A stretch of DNA of 24,587 nucleotides from JAPHTQ01 sp051747405 (GTDB taxonomy: Bacteria; Pseudomonadota; Gammaproteobacteria; Thiohalomonadales; Thiohalomonadaceae). Numbering within the stretch: position 1 is the first letter of the stretch; every line of letters begins with the position of its first letter. Positions 14,892-21,953 of the stretch are shown piece by piece. The stretch covers positions 1-24,587 of the forward strand of contig JBNJGC010000014.1 in NCBI GenBank assembly GCA_051747405.1. The letters are read 5' to 3'. The notes under the pieces were generated by a model. It did no database searches. It saw nothing but the letters and a program-made list of their open reading frames with translations, and was not told the DNA's origin. The position numbers were made by a program, and so were the translations under genes.

Positions 14892-15590
14892 ATGGAAGAG
14901 CTGAATATGCTACAGCGCGTGGCGGTGTGGGTGCTGCCCGTGCTGTTCGCCATCACTGTCCACGAGACCGCCCACGGCTGGATGGCGCTGCGCTTTGGCG
15001 ACCCTACGGCGAAGATGCTCGGGCGGCTGACCCTCAATCCGATCCGCCACATCGATCCGATCGGGACCGTGCTGGTGCCGGGGGTGCTGCTGATGCTGGG
15101 CGGTTTTTTCTTCGGTTGGGCCAAACCGGTGCCGATCACCAGCGAGAATTTCCACCGCCCGCGCCAGGATATGGCCTGGGTGGCGGCGGCGGGGCCGTTC
15201 TCCAACCTGCTGATGGCGCTGTTTTGGGCACTGACGGTGCGCCTGGGGATGGCCCTGAGCGACCTCAGCGACGCCCTGGCTCTGTTTCTGATCTATGCCG
15301 GGGTGGCGGGTATGTTCGTCAATACCATCCTGATGTTACTGAACCTGCTACCCTTGCCGCCGCTGGATGGCAGCCGTGTGGCCAACGCACTGTTGCCACC
15401 GAAGCTGGCATACCGCTACGGCCAGCTTGAGCCCTACGGTTTTCCCATCCTGCTGGTGTTGTTGATCACCGGCTTGTTGGGGAAGATACTCTGGCCGCTG
15501 GTGATTGGCATGCTCCTTCTGTTGGCCGGCGTCGCCGGGCTGAAGGAGGAGACCCTGCAGTACTTGCTCTATACCTTGTTGAATGCTTGA
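14892..15590 (+). CDS. Site-2 protease family (M50) zinc metalloprotease
   Basis: This is an intramembrane zinc metalloprotease of the small, PDZ-less M50B type. It is 232 residues if it starts at 14892 or 227 from 14907. The active-site motif HETAH (residues 24-28) is in the first membrane segment, followed by GWMALRFGDPTAKMLGRLTLNP and HIDPIGTVLVPG. The third metal-ligand motif NLLPLPPLDGSR comes later. Four to six hydrophobic segments are visible, including a strongly hydrophobic C-terminal pair. Substrates are unknown. Members of this family often sit next to trpS and scpA in Gammaproteobacteria, as here; trpS starts 19 nt downstream, suggesting co-transcription. Start choice is ambiguous. 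Confidence 0.9.
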   Translation: MEELNMLQRVAVWVLPVLFAITVHETAHGWMALRFGDPTAKMLGRLTLNPIRHIDPIGTVLVPGVLLMLGGFFFGWAKPVPITSENFHRPRQDMAWVAAAGPFSNLLMALFWALTVRLGMALSDLSDALALFLIYAGVAGMFVNTILMLLNLLPLPPLDGSRVANALLPPKLAYRYGQLEPYGFPILLVLLITGLLGKILWPLVIGMLLLLAGVAGLKEETLQYLLYTLLNA

Positions 15591-15609
15591 GAAATATTAG
15601 GGAGAGATC

Positions 15610-16824
15610 TTGAACTTGGCAGCACAGAATCAGCGCGTGCTCTCCGGCATGCGCCCCACCGGCAAGCTACACCTGGGACACTATCACGGTGTGCTGAAGA
15701 ACTGGCTCAAACTCCAGCACGAGTATGACTGCTTCTTTTTTGTCGCCGACTGGCACGCCCTGACCACCGAGTACGAGAACACCGGCATCATTGCCGACAG
15801 TGTCTGGGAGATGGTGATCGACTGGCTCGCCGCCGGTATCAACCCCGGCTCGGCCCGGCTGTTTATACAGTCGCAGGTGCCGGAGCACGCCGAGCTGCAC
15901 CTGCTGCTCTCCATGATCACCCCACTGGGCTGGCTCGAGCGGGTGCCCACCTACAAGGACCAGCAGGAGAAGCTCAAGGAGAAGGACCTGGCCACCTACG
16001 GCTTCCTCGGCTACCCGCTGCTGCAGAGCGCCGATATCCTCATCTACCGCGCCACCCAGGTGCCGGTGGGTGAGGATCAGGTGGTCCATGTGGAGCTCAC
16101 CCGCGAGGTGGCGCGCCGCTTCAACCACCTCTACGGTCGTGAGCCCGGCTTCGAGGAGAAGGCCGAAGCGGCGGTGAAGAAGATGGGTAAAAAGAACGCC
16201 AAGCTTTACAATAGCCTGCGCAAATCCTACCAGGAGCAGGGCGATCACGAGGCGCTGGAGACCGCGCGCGCGCTGCTCGAGAGCCAGCAGAACATTACCC
16301 TGGCCGACCGCGAGCGGCTGTTCGGCTTTCTCGAGGGCAGCGGCAAGATCATCCTGCCCGAGCCCCAGGCGCTGCTCACCCCGGCGGCCAAAATGCCGGG
16401 GCTGGACGGGCAGAAGATGTCCAAGTCCTACGGCAATACCATCTCTCTGCGTGAAGATCCCGACGAGGTGGAGAAGAAGCTGCGCACCATGCCCACGGAC
16501 CCGGCCCGTGTGCGTCGCACCGACCCGGGTGATCCGCAGAACTGCCCGGTCTGGCAGCTGCACGAGGTCTACAGCAACGACGATACCAAGGACTGGGTGC
16601 AGGAGGGCTGTCGCAGCGCCTCCATCGGCTGTATCGACTGCAAGGGGCCGGTGATCGAGGCGGTCAAGGCGGAGCTGGCCCCCATCCAGGCGCGGGCGCA
16701 GGAGTTTATCGAACAGCCGCAGCTGGTGCGCAGCGTCATCACCGAGGGGAGCGAGCAGGCCCGCGACGAAGCCAAGGCGACGCTCAAGGAGGTGCGCTCA
16801 GCGATGGGATTGTCATACAGTTAA
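15610..16824 (+). CDS. trpS: Tryptophanyl-tRNA synthetase
   Basis: TrpS charges tRNA-Trp with tryptophan. The 404-residue class Ic synthetase has the HIGH-type motif PTGKLHLGHYHG (residues 16-27) and KMSKS at residues 269-273 in GQKMSKSYGN. The C-terminal part carries EGCRSASIGCIDCKGP, as in the family. It is longer than the roughly 330-residue E. coli form. The extra residues lie mainly between the two motifs (VKKMGKKNAKLYNSLRKSYQ and a following Ala/Leu-rich helix), a known long variant in some proteobacteria. Translation appears to start at TTG (15610) with AGGGAGAG just upstream; a second TTG two codons later is possible. Confidence 0.96.
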   Translation: MNLAAQNQRVLSGMRPTGKLHLGHYHGVLKNWLKLQHEYDCFFFVADWHALTTEYENTGIIADSVWEMVIDWLAAGINPGSARLFIQSQVPEHAELHLLLSMITPLGWLERVPTYKDQQEKLKEKDLATYGFLGYPLLQSADILIYRATQVPVGEDQVVHVELTREVARRFNHLYGREPGFEEKAEAAVKKMGKKNAKLYNSLRKSYQEQGDHEALETARALLESQQNITLADRERLFGFLEGSGKIILPEPQALLTPAAKMPGLDGQKMSKSYGNTISLREDPDEVEKKLRTMPTDPARVRRTDPGDPQNCPVWQLHEVYSNDDTKDWVQEGCRSASIGCIDCKGPVIEAVKAELAPIQARAQEFIEQPQLVRSVITEGSEQARDEAKATLKEVRSAMGLSYS

Positions 16825-16844
16825 ATCCCACTGCATACGGCTTG

Positions 16845-16899
16845 TCGGTCGGAGCCCTGTCCGACAACATGGCGGCGGGCACGGCCCGCCCTATGCACC
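16845..16899. repeat. Hairpin repeats next to the trpS-scpA gap (TAGGGCGG family copy 3)
   Basis: TTGTCGG and CCGACAA form a stem at about 16845-16866. It is followed by the family hairpin GCGGGC-ACG-GCCCGC with the CCTAT edge (16872-16895). The second hairpin is nearly identical to 8341-8363. The sequence then runs into Ns, so the repeat may be what stopped assembly. Confidence 0.6.
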
Positions 16900-16999
16900 N
16901 NNNNNNNNNNNNNNNNNNNNNNNNNNNNNNNNNNNNNNNNNNNNNNNNNNNNNNNNNNNNNNNNNNNNNNNNNNNNNNNNNNNNNNNNNNNNNNNNNNN
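16900..16999. other. 100-N assembly gap removing the scpA 5' end
   Basis: Exactly 100 Ns are present, and unlike the other two gaps there is no flanking duplication. ScpA relatives have roughly 45-60 residues before the point where reading resumes, so the missing sequence is probably at least 150 bp and the N length is a placeholder. Confidence 0.85.
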
Positions 17000-17662
17000 C
17001 TGCTCTACCTCATCAAGCGCCAGAATCTGGACGTGCTCAACATCCCCATCGCCGAGATCACCCGGCAGTACATGCAGTACGTGGAGATCATGAAAGAGTT
17101 GCAGCTTGAGCTGGCCGGTGAGTATCTGGTGATGGCCGCCATGCTGGCCGAGATCAAGTCGCGCATGCTGCTACCGCGTCCGGTGGAGGAGGATGCCGAC
17201 GAGGCCGATCCCCGCGCAGAACTCATCCGCCGCCTGCAGGAGTATGAGCGCTATAAGCAGGCCGCCGAGGATATCGACGAGCTGCCCCGCGAGGGGCGCG
17301 ACACCTTCACCGCCAGCATCGCCACCCCGGATAAAAAGAGCGAGCGCCCCCAGCCTCAAGTGGAGCTGCGCGATATCCTCCTGGCGATGACCGATGTGGT
17401 GCAGCGGGCCGAGATGTTCGCCCACCACCAGGTATCACGCGAACCGCTCTCCATCCGTGAGCGGATGAGTCAGATCCTGGAGCGCATCTCACCGGACAAT
17501 TTTATCGAATTCACCACACTGTTCACCGTGGAGGAGGGGCGTCGGGGTGTCGTGGTCAGCCTGATGGCGGTGCTGGAGCTGATCAAGCAGTCGATGATCG
17601 AGCTGATCCAGACCGAACCCTTCGGCACCATCCACGTCAAGGCCGTGGGCAGCAAGGAGTAG
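17000..17662 (+). CDS. scpA: Segregation and condensation protein ScpA (5' end missing in gap)
   Basis: ScpA is the kleisin subunit that bridges the two Smc heads in bacterial condensin and recruits ScpB. The readable frame gives 220 residues. It opens at LLYLIKRQNLDVLNIPIAEI, the conserved N-terminal kleisin helix that binds the Smc neck and which in relatives follows an EGPLDL stretch. Further motifs are LAGEYLVMAAMLAEIKSRMLLP, the acidic linker, LIRRLQEYERYKQAAE, and the C-terminal winged-helix domain (FTTLFTVEEGRRGVVVSLMAVLELIKQ). About 45-60 N-terminal residues are hidden in the gap at 16900-16999. scpB follows after 21 nt, the standard operon arrangement. Confidence 0.95.
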   Translation: MLYLIKRQNLDVLNIPIAEITRQYMQYVEIMKELQLELAGEYLVMAAMLAEIKSRMLLPRPVEEDADEADPRAELIRRLQEYERYKQAAEDIDELPREGRDTFTASIATPDKKSERPQPQVELRDILLAMTDVVQRAEMFAHHQVSREPLSIRERMSQILERISPDNFIEFTTLFTVEEGRRGVVVSLMAVLELIKQSMIELIQTEPFGTIHVKAVGSKE

Positions 17663-17683
17663 GGACCAAAGGTTCAAAGCACT

Positions 17684-18343
17684 ATGTCGAATCTGGATAC
17701 AAACGCGCTGAAAAACATTATCGAAGCGGCCCTCTTCGCCGCCGGTGAAGCCATGAGCGTTGATCGGCTTCTGGGCCTGTTTGAAGAGGAGGAGCGCCCC
17801 AGCAAGAGCGTCGTGCAGGAGGCGCTTCGCGCCCTCCAGGCGGAGAGCGAGGGGCGCGGCATCGAACTGACCGAAGTGGCCAGCGGATTCCGCTATCAGG
17901 CCCGCCGGGATGTCTCCCGCTGGGTCTCACGGCTGTGGGAGGAGCGCCCGCCGCGCTACTCCCGCGCCCTGCTCGAGACCCTGGCGCTGGTTGCCTACCG
18001 CCAGCCCATCACTCGCGCCGAGATTGAGGATATCCGCGGCGTCGCCGTCAGCACCAACATCATGCGCACACTCCAGGAGCGTGGCTGGGTGCGTATCGTC
18101 GGCCATCGCGACGTGCCCGGAAAACCGGCCATGTACGCCACCACCCGCGAGTTTCTCGACTACTTCAACCTCAAGGGGCTGGACGACCTGCCCACGCTCT
18201 CGGAGCTGCGTGACATCGACAAGATCAACGCCGAACTCGACCTGCGCCTGCCGGGCGAACAGGGTGCCGAGCCGGTCAACCCCGACGACCCACAGACACA
18301 GGTCGCCAGGATCACCGCCGACTTCGAGCCGGTTGAGTATTAA
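17684..18343 (+). CDS. scpB: Segregation and condensation protein ScpB
   Basis: ScpB forms dimers of tandem winged-helix domains that bind the middle of ScpA and regulate Smc ATPase activity. The 219-residue protein shows the first winged helix in LKNIIEAALFAAGEAMSVDRL, then LTEVASGFRYQAR, and the second domain with SRALLETLALVAYRQPITRAEIEDIRGV, STNIMRTLQERGWVRIVGHRDVPGKPAMYATT and FLDYFNLKGLDDLP, the most conserved part of the family. The C-terminal tail is acidic. It probably shares a transcript with scpA. Its stop codon is 8 nt before an inverted-repeat element that fills most of the spacer to rluB. Confidence 0.97.
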   Translation: MSNLDTNALKNIIEAALFAAGEAMSVDRLLGLFEEEERPSKSVVQEALRALQAESEGRGIELTEVASGFRYQARRDVSRWVSRLWEERPPRYSRALLETLALVAYRQPITRAEIEDIRGVAVSTNIMRTLQERGWVRIVGHRDVPGKPAMYATTREFLDYFNLKGLDDLPTLSELRDIDKINAELDLRLPGEQGAEPVNPDDPQTQVARITADFEPVEY

Positions 18344-18351
18344 AAAGTCTC

Positions 18352-18507
18352 AACGCAAAGGCGCTAAAGACGCAAAGAACGCAAAGGGATAAGGATTACT
18401 TATTCTTTCAGCGTTATAAGGCTGTATGGTTAGCGAGGTAATAGATGTGGCTGAGCGATTATGCAATTTTCTTCTTTGCGTCCTTCGCGTCTTTGCACCT
18501 TTGCGTT
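18352..18507. repeat. Inverted-repeat element between scpB and rluB
   Basis: The left end (18352-18386) reads AACGCAAAGGCGCTAAAGAC and continues CGCAAAGAACGCAAAG. The right end (18474-18507) is the inverted copy with only a few mismatches over about 34 bp. The roughly 156-bp element has an AT-rich centre and no gene. Its termini match the core of the element at 8106-8323. The right end stops 14 bp before the rluB start, and AAAGG at its border serves as the probable ribosome site. Confidence 0.7.
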
Positions 18508-18521
18508 AAAGGTTTTCATCC

Positions 18522-19364
18522 ATGAGCGAAAAACTGCAAAAAGTATTGGCCCGTGCCGGTTACGGCTCCCGCCGTGAGATCGAGGGCTGGATCAGCGCGG
18601 GGCGCATCTCCGTCAACGGCGCCATCGTACAGCTCGGTGAGCGGGTTGGTGAGAGCGATGTGATCCGTATCGATGGCAAGGTGGTGAGCCGCACCCGCCT
18701 GCAGAGCAACCGCTGCCGCGTGCTGATGTACCACAAGCCTATCGGCGAGGTGACCAGCCGTAACGACGAGGAGGGGCGCACCACCGTCTTTGAGAACCTG
18801 CCGCGCATCGTCAACGGTCGCTGGATCGTGGTCGGACGGCTCGACCTCAACACCTCCGGTCTGCTGCTCTTCACCACCGACGGTGAACTGGCCAACCGCC
18901 TGATGCACCCCTCCTATACCATCGAGCGGGAGTACGCTGTGCGCGTTCTGGGTGAGGTCGCCCCCGAGGTGATTCAGCGCCTTACCGAAGGGGTGGAGCT
19001 CGAGGACGGCACCGCCCGTTTCACCTCCATCGTCGACGGCGGCGGCGAGGGGGCTAACCACTGGTTCCACGTCACGTTGGAGGAGGGACGAAATCGCGAG
19101 GTACGCCGCCTCTGGGAGTCCCAGGGCGTCACCGTCAGCCGCCTCACCCGTGTACGCTACGGGCCGATCAAGCTGCCGCGCTGGCTACGTCCCGGTCGCT
19201 GGGAGGAGCTCTCCGAAGACAAGGTCTCGCTGCTGCGCCAGAGCGTCGGCCTGGAGCGGATGCCCAAGCGCAACCCCCACTTCGCCGACAAAAAACCGGG
19301 CGCGCGCAAGACCCGCCACGGCACCAGCCAGAGCCGCCGGGCCCGCAACCCGCGCCGCAAATAG
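18522..19364 (+). CDS. rluB: 23S rRNA pseudouridine(2605) synthase RluB
   Basis: RluB converts U2605 of 23S rRNA to pseudouridine. The protein is 280 residues. An S4 RNA-binding domain spans residues 1-60 (LQKVLARAGYGSRREIEGWISAGRISVNG). The RsuA-type catalytic domain has YHKPIGEVTS, the catalytic aspartate in GRLDLNTSGLLL (D108), FTTDGELANRLMHP and EGRNREVRRLWESQG. A basic C-terminal tail (KKPGARKTRHG and RRARNPRRK) is typical of RluB and probably binds RNA. The RluB assignment over RluE or RsuA rests on the S4 domain plus the long basic tail. It starts 14 bp after an inverted-repeat element and is followed 2 nt later by the glycosylase gene. Confidence 0.93.
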   Translation: MSEKLQKVLARAGYGSRREIEGWISAGRISVNGAIVQLGERVGESDVIRIDGKVVSRTRLQSNRCRVLMYHKPIGEVTSRNDEEGRTTVFENLPRIVNGRWIVVGRLDLNTSGLLLFTTDGELANRLMHPSYTIEREYAVRVLGEVAPEVIQRLTEGVELEDGTARFTSIVDGGGEGANHWFHVTLEEGRNREVRRLWESQGVTVSRLTRVRYGPIKLPRWLRPGRWEELSEDKVSLLRQSVGLERMPKRNPHFADKKPGARKTRHGTSQSRRARNPRRK

Positions 19365-19366
19365 CC

Positions 19367-20020
19367 ATGACCGCGACGCTGGACTGGATCTATAAGCGTC
19401 TGCAGCACCACTACGGCCCACAGCAGTGGTGGCCGGCCGATAGCCCTTTCGAGGTGATGGTCGGCGCCATCCTCACTCAAAACACCGCCTGGACCAACGT
19501 GGAAAAGGCGATCACCAACCTCAAGGCCAACCGCGCCCTAAGTGCAGAGGTGATCGCCCGCGCCCCGCACGAACAGCTGGCCGAGTGGATACGCCCCTCC
19601 GGATACTTCAACATCAAGGCCAAACGGCTGCAAAACCTCTGCCGCTGGTACCTCGAGCCGGGCAGGGCAGAGCAGCTTGAACAGCTTCCAACAGAAGCGC
19701 TGCGCCACGCCTTTCTAAGCGTCAACGGCGTCGGCCCGGAGAGCGCCGACGATATCGCCCTCTATGCCTACCACCGCCCCGTCTTCGTTATCGACACCTA
19801 CACCCGGCGCCTTTTCAACCGACTCGGTCTCATCGAGGGCAACGAAGGCTATGAAACCCTCCGCGCCCTGGTCGAAGCGCACTTCGGTCGTAGCAAAAAG
19901 CAAGTTCCCCTCTACAACACACTCCACGCCCTCATCGTCGAGCACGCCAAGGAGCACTGCCGTAAAACGCCTCAGTGCAAAGGCTGTCCGCTGAGACGGT
20001 GCTGCACTGCGGTTGTATGA
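19367..20020 (+). CDS. Endonuclease III-like HhH-GPD DNA glycosylase (COG2231/MagIII-like)
   Basis: This is a base-excision-repair glycosylase of the helix-hairpin-helix GPD superfamily, 217 residues. FEVMVGAILTQNTAWTNVEKAI is the usual opening. The HhH motif reads VNGVGPESADDIALYA, and the general-acid/base aspartate is in VIDTYTRRLF. The position that holds the catalytic lysine in bifunctional Nth (GVGRKTA) is Glu here, which suggests a monofunctional glycosylase, as in Helicobacter MagIII (3-methyladenine). C-terminal cysteines C-x5-C-x2-C-x5-C (CRKTPQCKGCPLRRCC) should bind a 4Fe-4S cluster. The substrate is not determined. It begins two bases after the rluB stop, so it is probably co-transcribed. 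Confidence 0.9.
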   Translation: MTATLDWIYKRLQHHYGPQQWWPADSPFEVMVGAILTQNTAWTNVEKAITNLKANRALSAEVIARAPHEQLAEWIRPSGYFNIKAKRLQNLCRWYLEPGRAEQLEQLPTEALRHAFLSVNGVGPESADDIALYAYHRPVFVIDTYTRRLFNRLGLIEGNEGYETLRALVEAHFGRSKKQVPLYNTLHALIVEHAKEHCRKTPQCKGCPLRRCCTAVV

Positions 20021-20163
20021 GCAGAAAAGCCGGAAGGTTAATGGATTATTAACATCGAGCGAGCGCTTGAAACCGGCTGGGCGGCGGGGTAGGTTGGGAG
20101 TCTATATGTTTTGGGGTTGGCCGGACGCAGAACTCTGGTCGATATCACACCGGCCTGACGCTG

Positions 20164-20195
20164 TTGGCATATGTAGCAATAGATATCTATATATT
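20164..20195 (+). promoter_or_regulatory. Weak promoter candidate in AT-rich spacer
   Basis: TTGGCA (20164-20169) is followed by overlapping TATATA/TATATT choices at 18-20 bp. It lies in the AT-richest part of the window, upstream of the PD-(D/E)xK-like gene. The spacing is longer than ideal for the better -10. Confidence 0.3.
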
Positions 20196-20255
20196 GATAT
20201 TTTACGGATGTCTGGTGTGTTGGCTATTACATGTTAAATGCTCAAGGAGAGATGG

Positions 20256-20684
20256 TTGGCAAGGCAAGATACACGATTAGAATCGGAAGGGGCCGAGTTC
20301 TTGGTGCTTGGGCAACTTTTGCTCCATAAGGTTGCGGCATATAAGACGTATACAAATATGCCCGGATATGATCTTGTGGCCACAAGCCCTGAAAATAATA
20401 CCTCTGCAAGAATACAGGTAAAAAGTCGCTGGGCGACAAAAGCAGGTGGTTTCCCTATAAAGAACTTTGAGTGTGATTTTGTCGTGGTTGTATTGCTAAA
20501 CCGAGGGTCAAAAGATGGAAAAAAGGAAGTCCTTCCACCTGAGTATTTCGTGATTCCAGTAGATGTTGTGAAGAAGGTGTGCAGAACGAATACAAGCTGG
20601 AGCAAAGTTATGCTGAACGATGTTGAAAACCTTGATTCATATCGGGGTAACTGGGGGCTGGTTGGTGGTTGTCTGTCAGCATAA
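20256..20684 (+). CDS. Hypothetical protein with PD-(D/E)xK-nuclease-like signature
   Basis: I do not recognise a named family. With the TTG start at 20256 the protein is 142 residues (MARQDTRLESEGAEFLVLGQ). AAGGAG lies six bases before that TTG, whereas the in-frame ATG at 20238 has no ribosome site. An N-terminal helix with Glu (EGAEFLVLGQLLL), then GYDLVAT, and then ARIQVKSRW gives an E...D...QxK pattern. It is followed by a hydrophobic strand CDFVVVVLLN and FVIPVDVV, consistent with a PD-(D/E)xK nuclease core; this is inference from pattern. No signal peptide. Base composition is AT-richer than its neighbours and A-ending codons are common, suggesting acquired DNA. No methylase or toxin partner is adjacent. 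Confidence 0.6.
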   Translation: MARQDTRLESEGAEFLVLGQLLLHKVAAYKTYTNMPGYDLVATSPENNTSARIQVKSRWATKAGGFPIKNFECDFVVVVLLNRGSKDGKKEVLPPEYFVIPVDVVKKVCRTNTSWSKVMLNDVENLDSYRGNWGLVGGCLSA

Positions 20685-20768
20685 AGCATTTTGGGTTCCT
20701 CTCGCAAAACGGTGCACGGATAAACCACTAAATGGTTGACACCCTCGCCTAGATAGGTAAATTCCCCC

Positions 20769-21299
20769 ATGCGTCCTAACACACCTGTTATGCCCAAGAA
20801 TTCACGCGCCATGACTAGAATCACCGAAAGAAGCTTGACCTCTGCCATTCATCTGCTCCAGAAAACGGATCACAAAGGCCAAGAGGCAATTTGCGACGAG
20901 ATATTCCGTGAGCAACCGAACCTGCTCGCATCAGTCTTGGTGCTGACGAAAATGGCCGTTGCTCCGGCGCACGTGGAGGTAGTGCTTGAGGTTCTTATGG
21001 TGGCGCACCTTGCGCTTAAAGCGTCTGGCCAGAGAATCAAGACAATAGCGGAAGCGGATCAAGAGCGTGAACTTCAGCGACTCGTGGCCAGCGTGAAGTT
21101 CGCAGAAGGAATGGCGCCTGATTTAGTGGAAGCGTCCATAAATCAATATGATGGCTTCCGGAACGAACCGTGGTTGCTTGCTTACGTCACTGCACTGCTG
21201 CAAGAACATGGCGTGCTTTTTAGCACCAACGAGAATACGAAGTATGTGCTTCTATCCGCATTGAATTTGGTCGGATGCATAGCGAATGCGAAGAATTAG
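20769..21299 (+). CDS. Hypothetical protein, unknown family
   Basis: The frame is 176 residues from the first ATG; in-frame ATGs at 20790 and 20811 (MTRITERSLTSAIHLLQK) are alternatives and none has a strong ribosome site. The content is mostly alpha-helical and amphipathic (SAIHLLQK, LLASVLVLTKMAV, EVVLEVLMVAHLALKA, ERELQRLVASVKFAEG) without membrane segments or signal peptide. I recognise no motif. It follows the nuclease-like gene by 84 bp in the same orientation and has intermediate base composition, so both may belong to one acquired patch between the DNA glycosylase and guaD. Phage or plasmid accessory origin is possible but unproven. Confidence 0.5.
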   Translation: MRPNTPVMPKNSRAMTRITERSLTSAIHLLQKTDHKGQEAICDEIFREQPNLLASVLVLTKMAVAPAHVEVVLEVLMVAHLALKASGQRIKTIAEADQERELQRLVASVKFAEGMAPDLVEASINQYDGFRNEPWLLAYVTALLQEHGVLFSTNENTKYVLLSALNLVGCIANAKN

Positions 21300-21352
21300 C
21301 GCGCGCTTTTTTATGAATAAGTCGGGGTATAAGCGCTCTTCCGGGAGATGGC

Positions 21353-21832
21353 ATGGGAGCTTCAGGTATGCATGTAGAGTTTTTGCGTGAGGCGATCCGT
21401 CTTGCCGATGAGTCGCTTGCCAATGGAGGCGGTCCGTTCGGGGCGGTTATTGTTCGGGACGGGGCGATCGTCGGGCGCGGGAATAACCGTGTGACGCTCA
21501 ATAATGATCCGACGGCGCATGCGGAGGTGCAGGCGATCCGGGATGCCTGTCGCAGCCTGGGGGATTTTCAGCTGAGCGGATGTGAGCTCTATGTGAGCTG
21601 CGAGCCGTGTCCCATGTGTATGGCTGCGGCCTATTGGGCGCGCCTGGATGGGATCTATTTCGCCGCCAGTGCCGAGGATGCGGCGCAGGTGGGGTTTGAT
21701 GATGTGTCGATCCGCGATGAGCTGCGGCGTGAGCCGGCGCAGCGTCATCTGCCTATGGCACAGGCGTTGCGCCAGGAGGGGCAGGTGCCGTTTGCACGTT
21801 GGGAGGCGCTGGCGGATCGGGTGGAGTATTGA
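21353..21832 (+). CDS. guaD: Guanine deaminase / nucleoside deaminase (CDA fold)
   Basis: This zinc deaminase of the cytidine deaminase superfamily probably converts guanine to xanthine in purine salvage. The 159-residue protein has the zinc ligand and proton shuttle HAE (H56, E58) and PCPMC (C86, C89), equivalent in spacing to Bacillus GuaD, plus GGGPFGAVIVRDG, NNDPTAHAEVQAIRDAC, YVSCEPCPMCMAAAYWAR and DAAQVGFDD. The C-terminal swapped segment of GuaD-like proteins appears present (VPFARWEALADRVEY). GGGAG is five bases before the ATG at 21353. TadA-like tRNA deaminase is unlikely given the GuaD-type PTAHAE and YWAR stretches. It stands alone, convergent with the diguanylate cyclase gene. Confidence 0.88.
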   Translation: MGASGMHVEFLREAIRLADESLANGGGPFGAVIVRDGAIVGRGNNRVTLNNDPTAHAEVQAIRDACRSLGDFQLSGCELYVSCEPCPMCMAAAYWARLDGIYFAASAEDAAQVGFDDVSIRDELRREPAQRHLPMAQALRQEGQVPFARWEALADRVEY

Positions 21833-21953
21833 GGCTGTCGCCACAGGGGGCGGCGTCGGTAAGGAGGGGCGATGCCCCTGCCGCGACATCAGGGCCGCGG
21901 CAGTCGGGTGGCGCGCTTTGTGATCGAACCCCTCTGCGCGGGTCGGCAACCAG

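Noticed and set aside
15667..16563. 298-residue minus-strand open frame inside trpS
   Set aside because: Antisense shadow of TrpS; composition and lack of motifs argue against a gene.
16845..16866. trpS intrinsic terminator
   Set aside because: A stem is present but no U-tract follows; it fits better as part of the local repeat cluster.
21296..21315. GCGCGC followed by T-run after the hypothetical gene as a terminator
   Set aside because: The GC block cannot form a stem with a loop of workable size next to the T-run.
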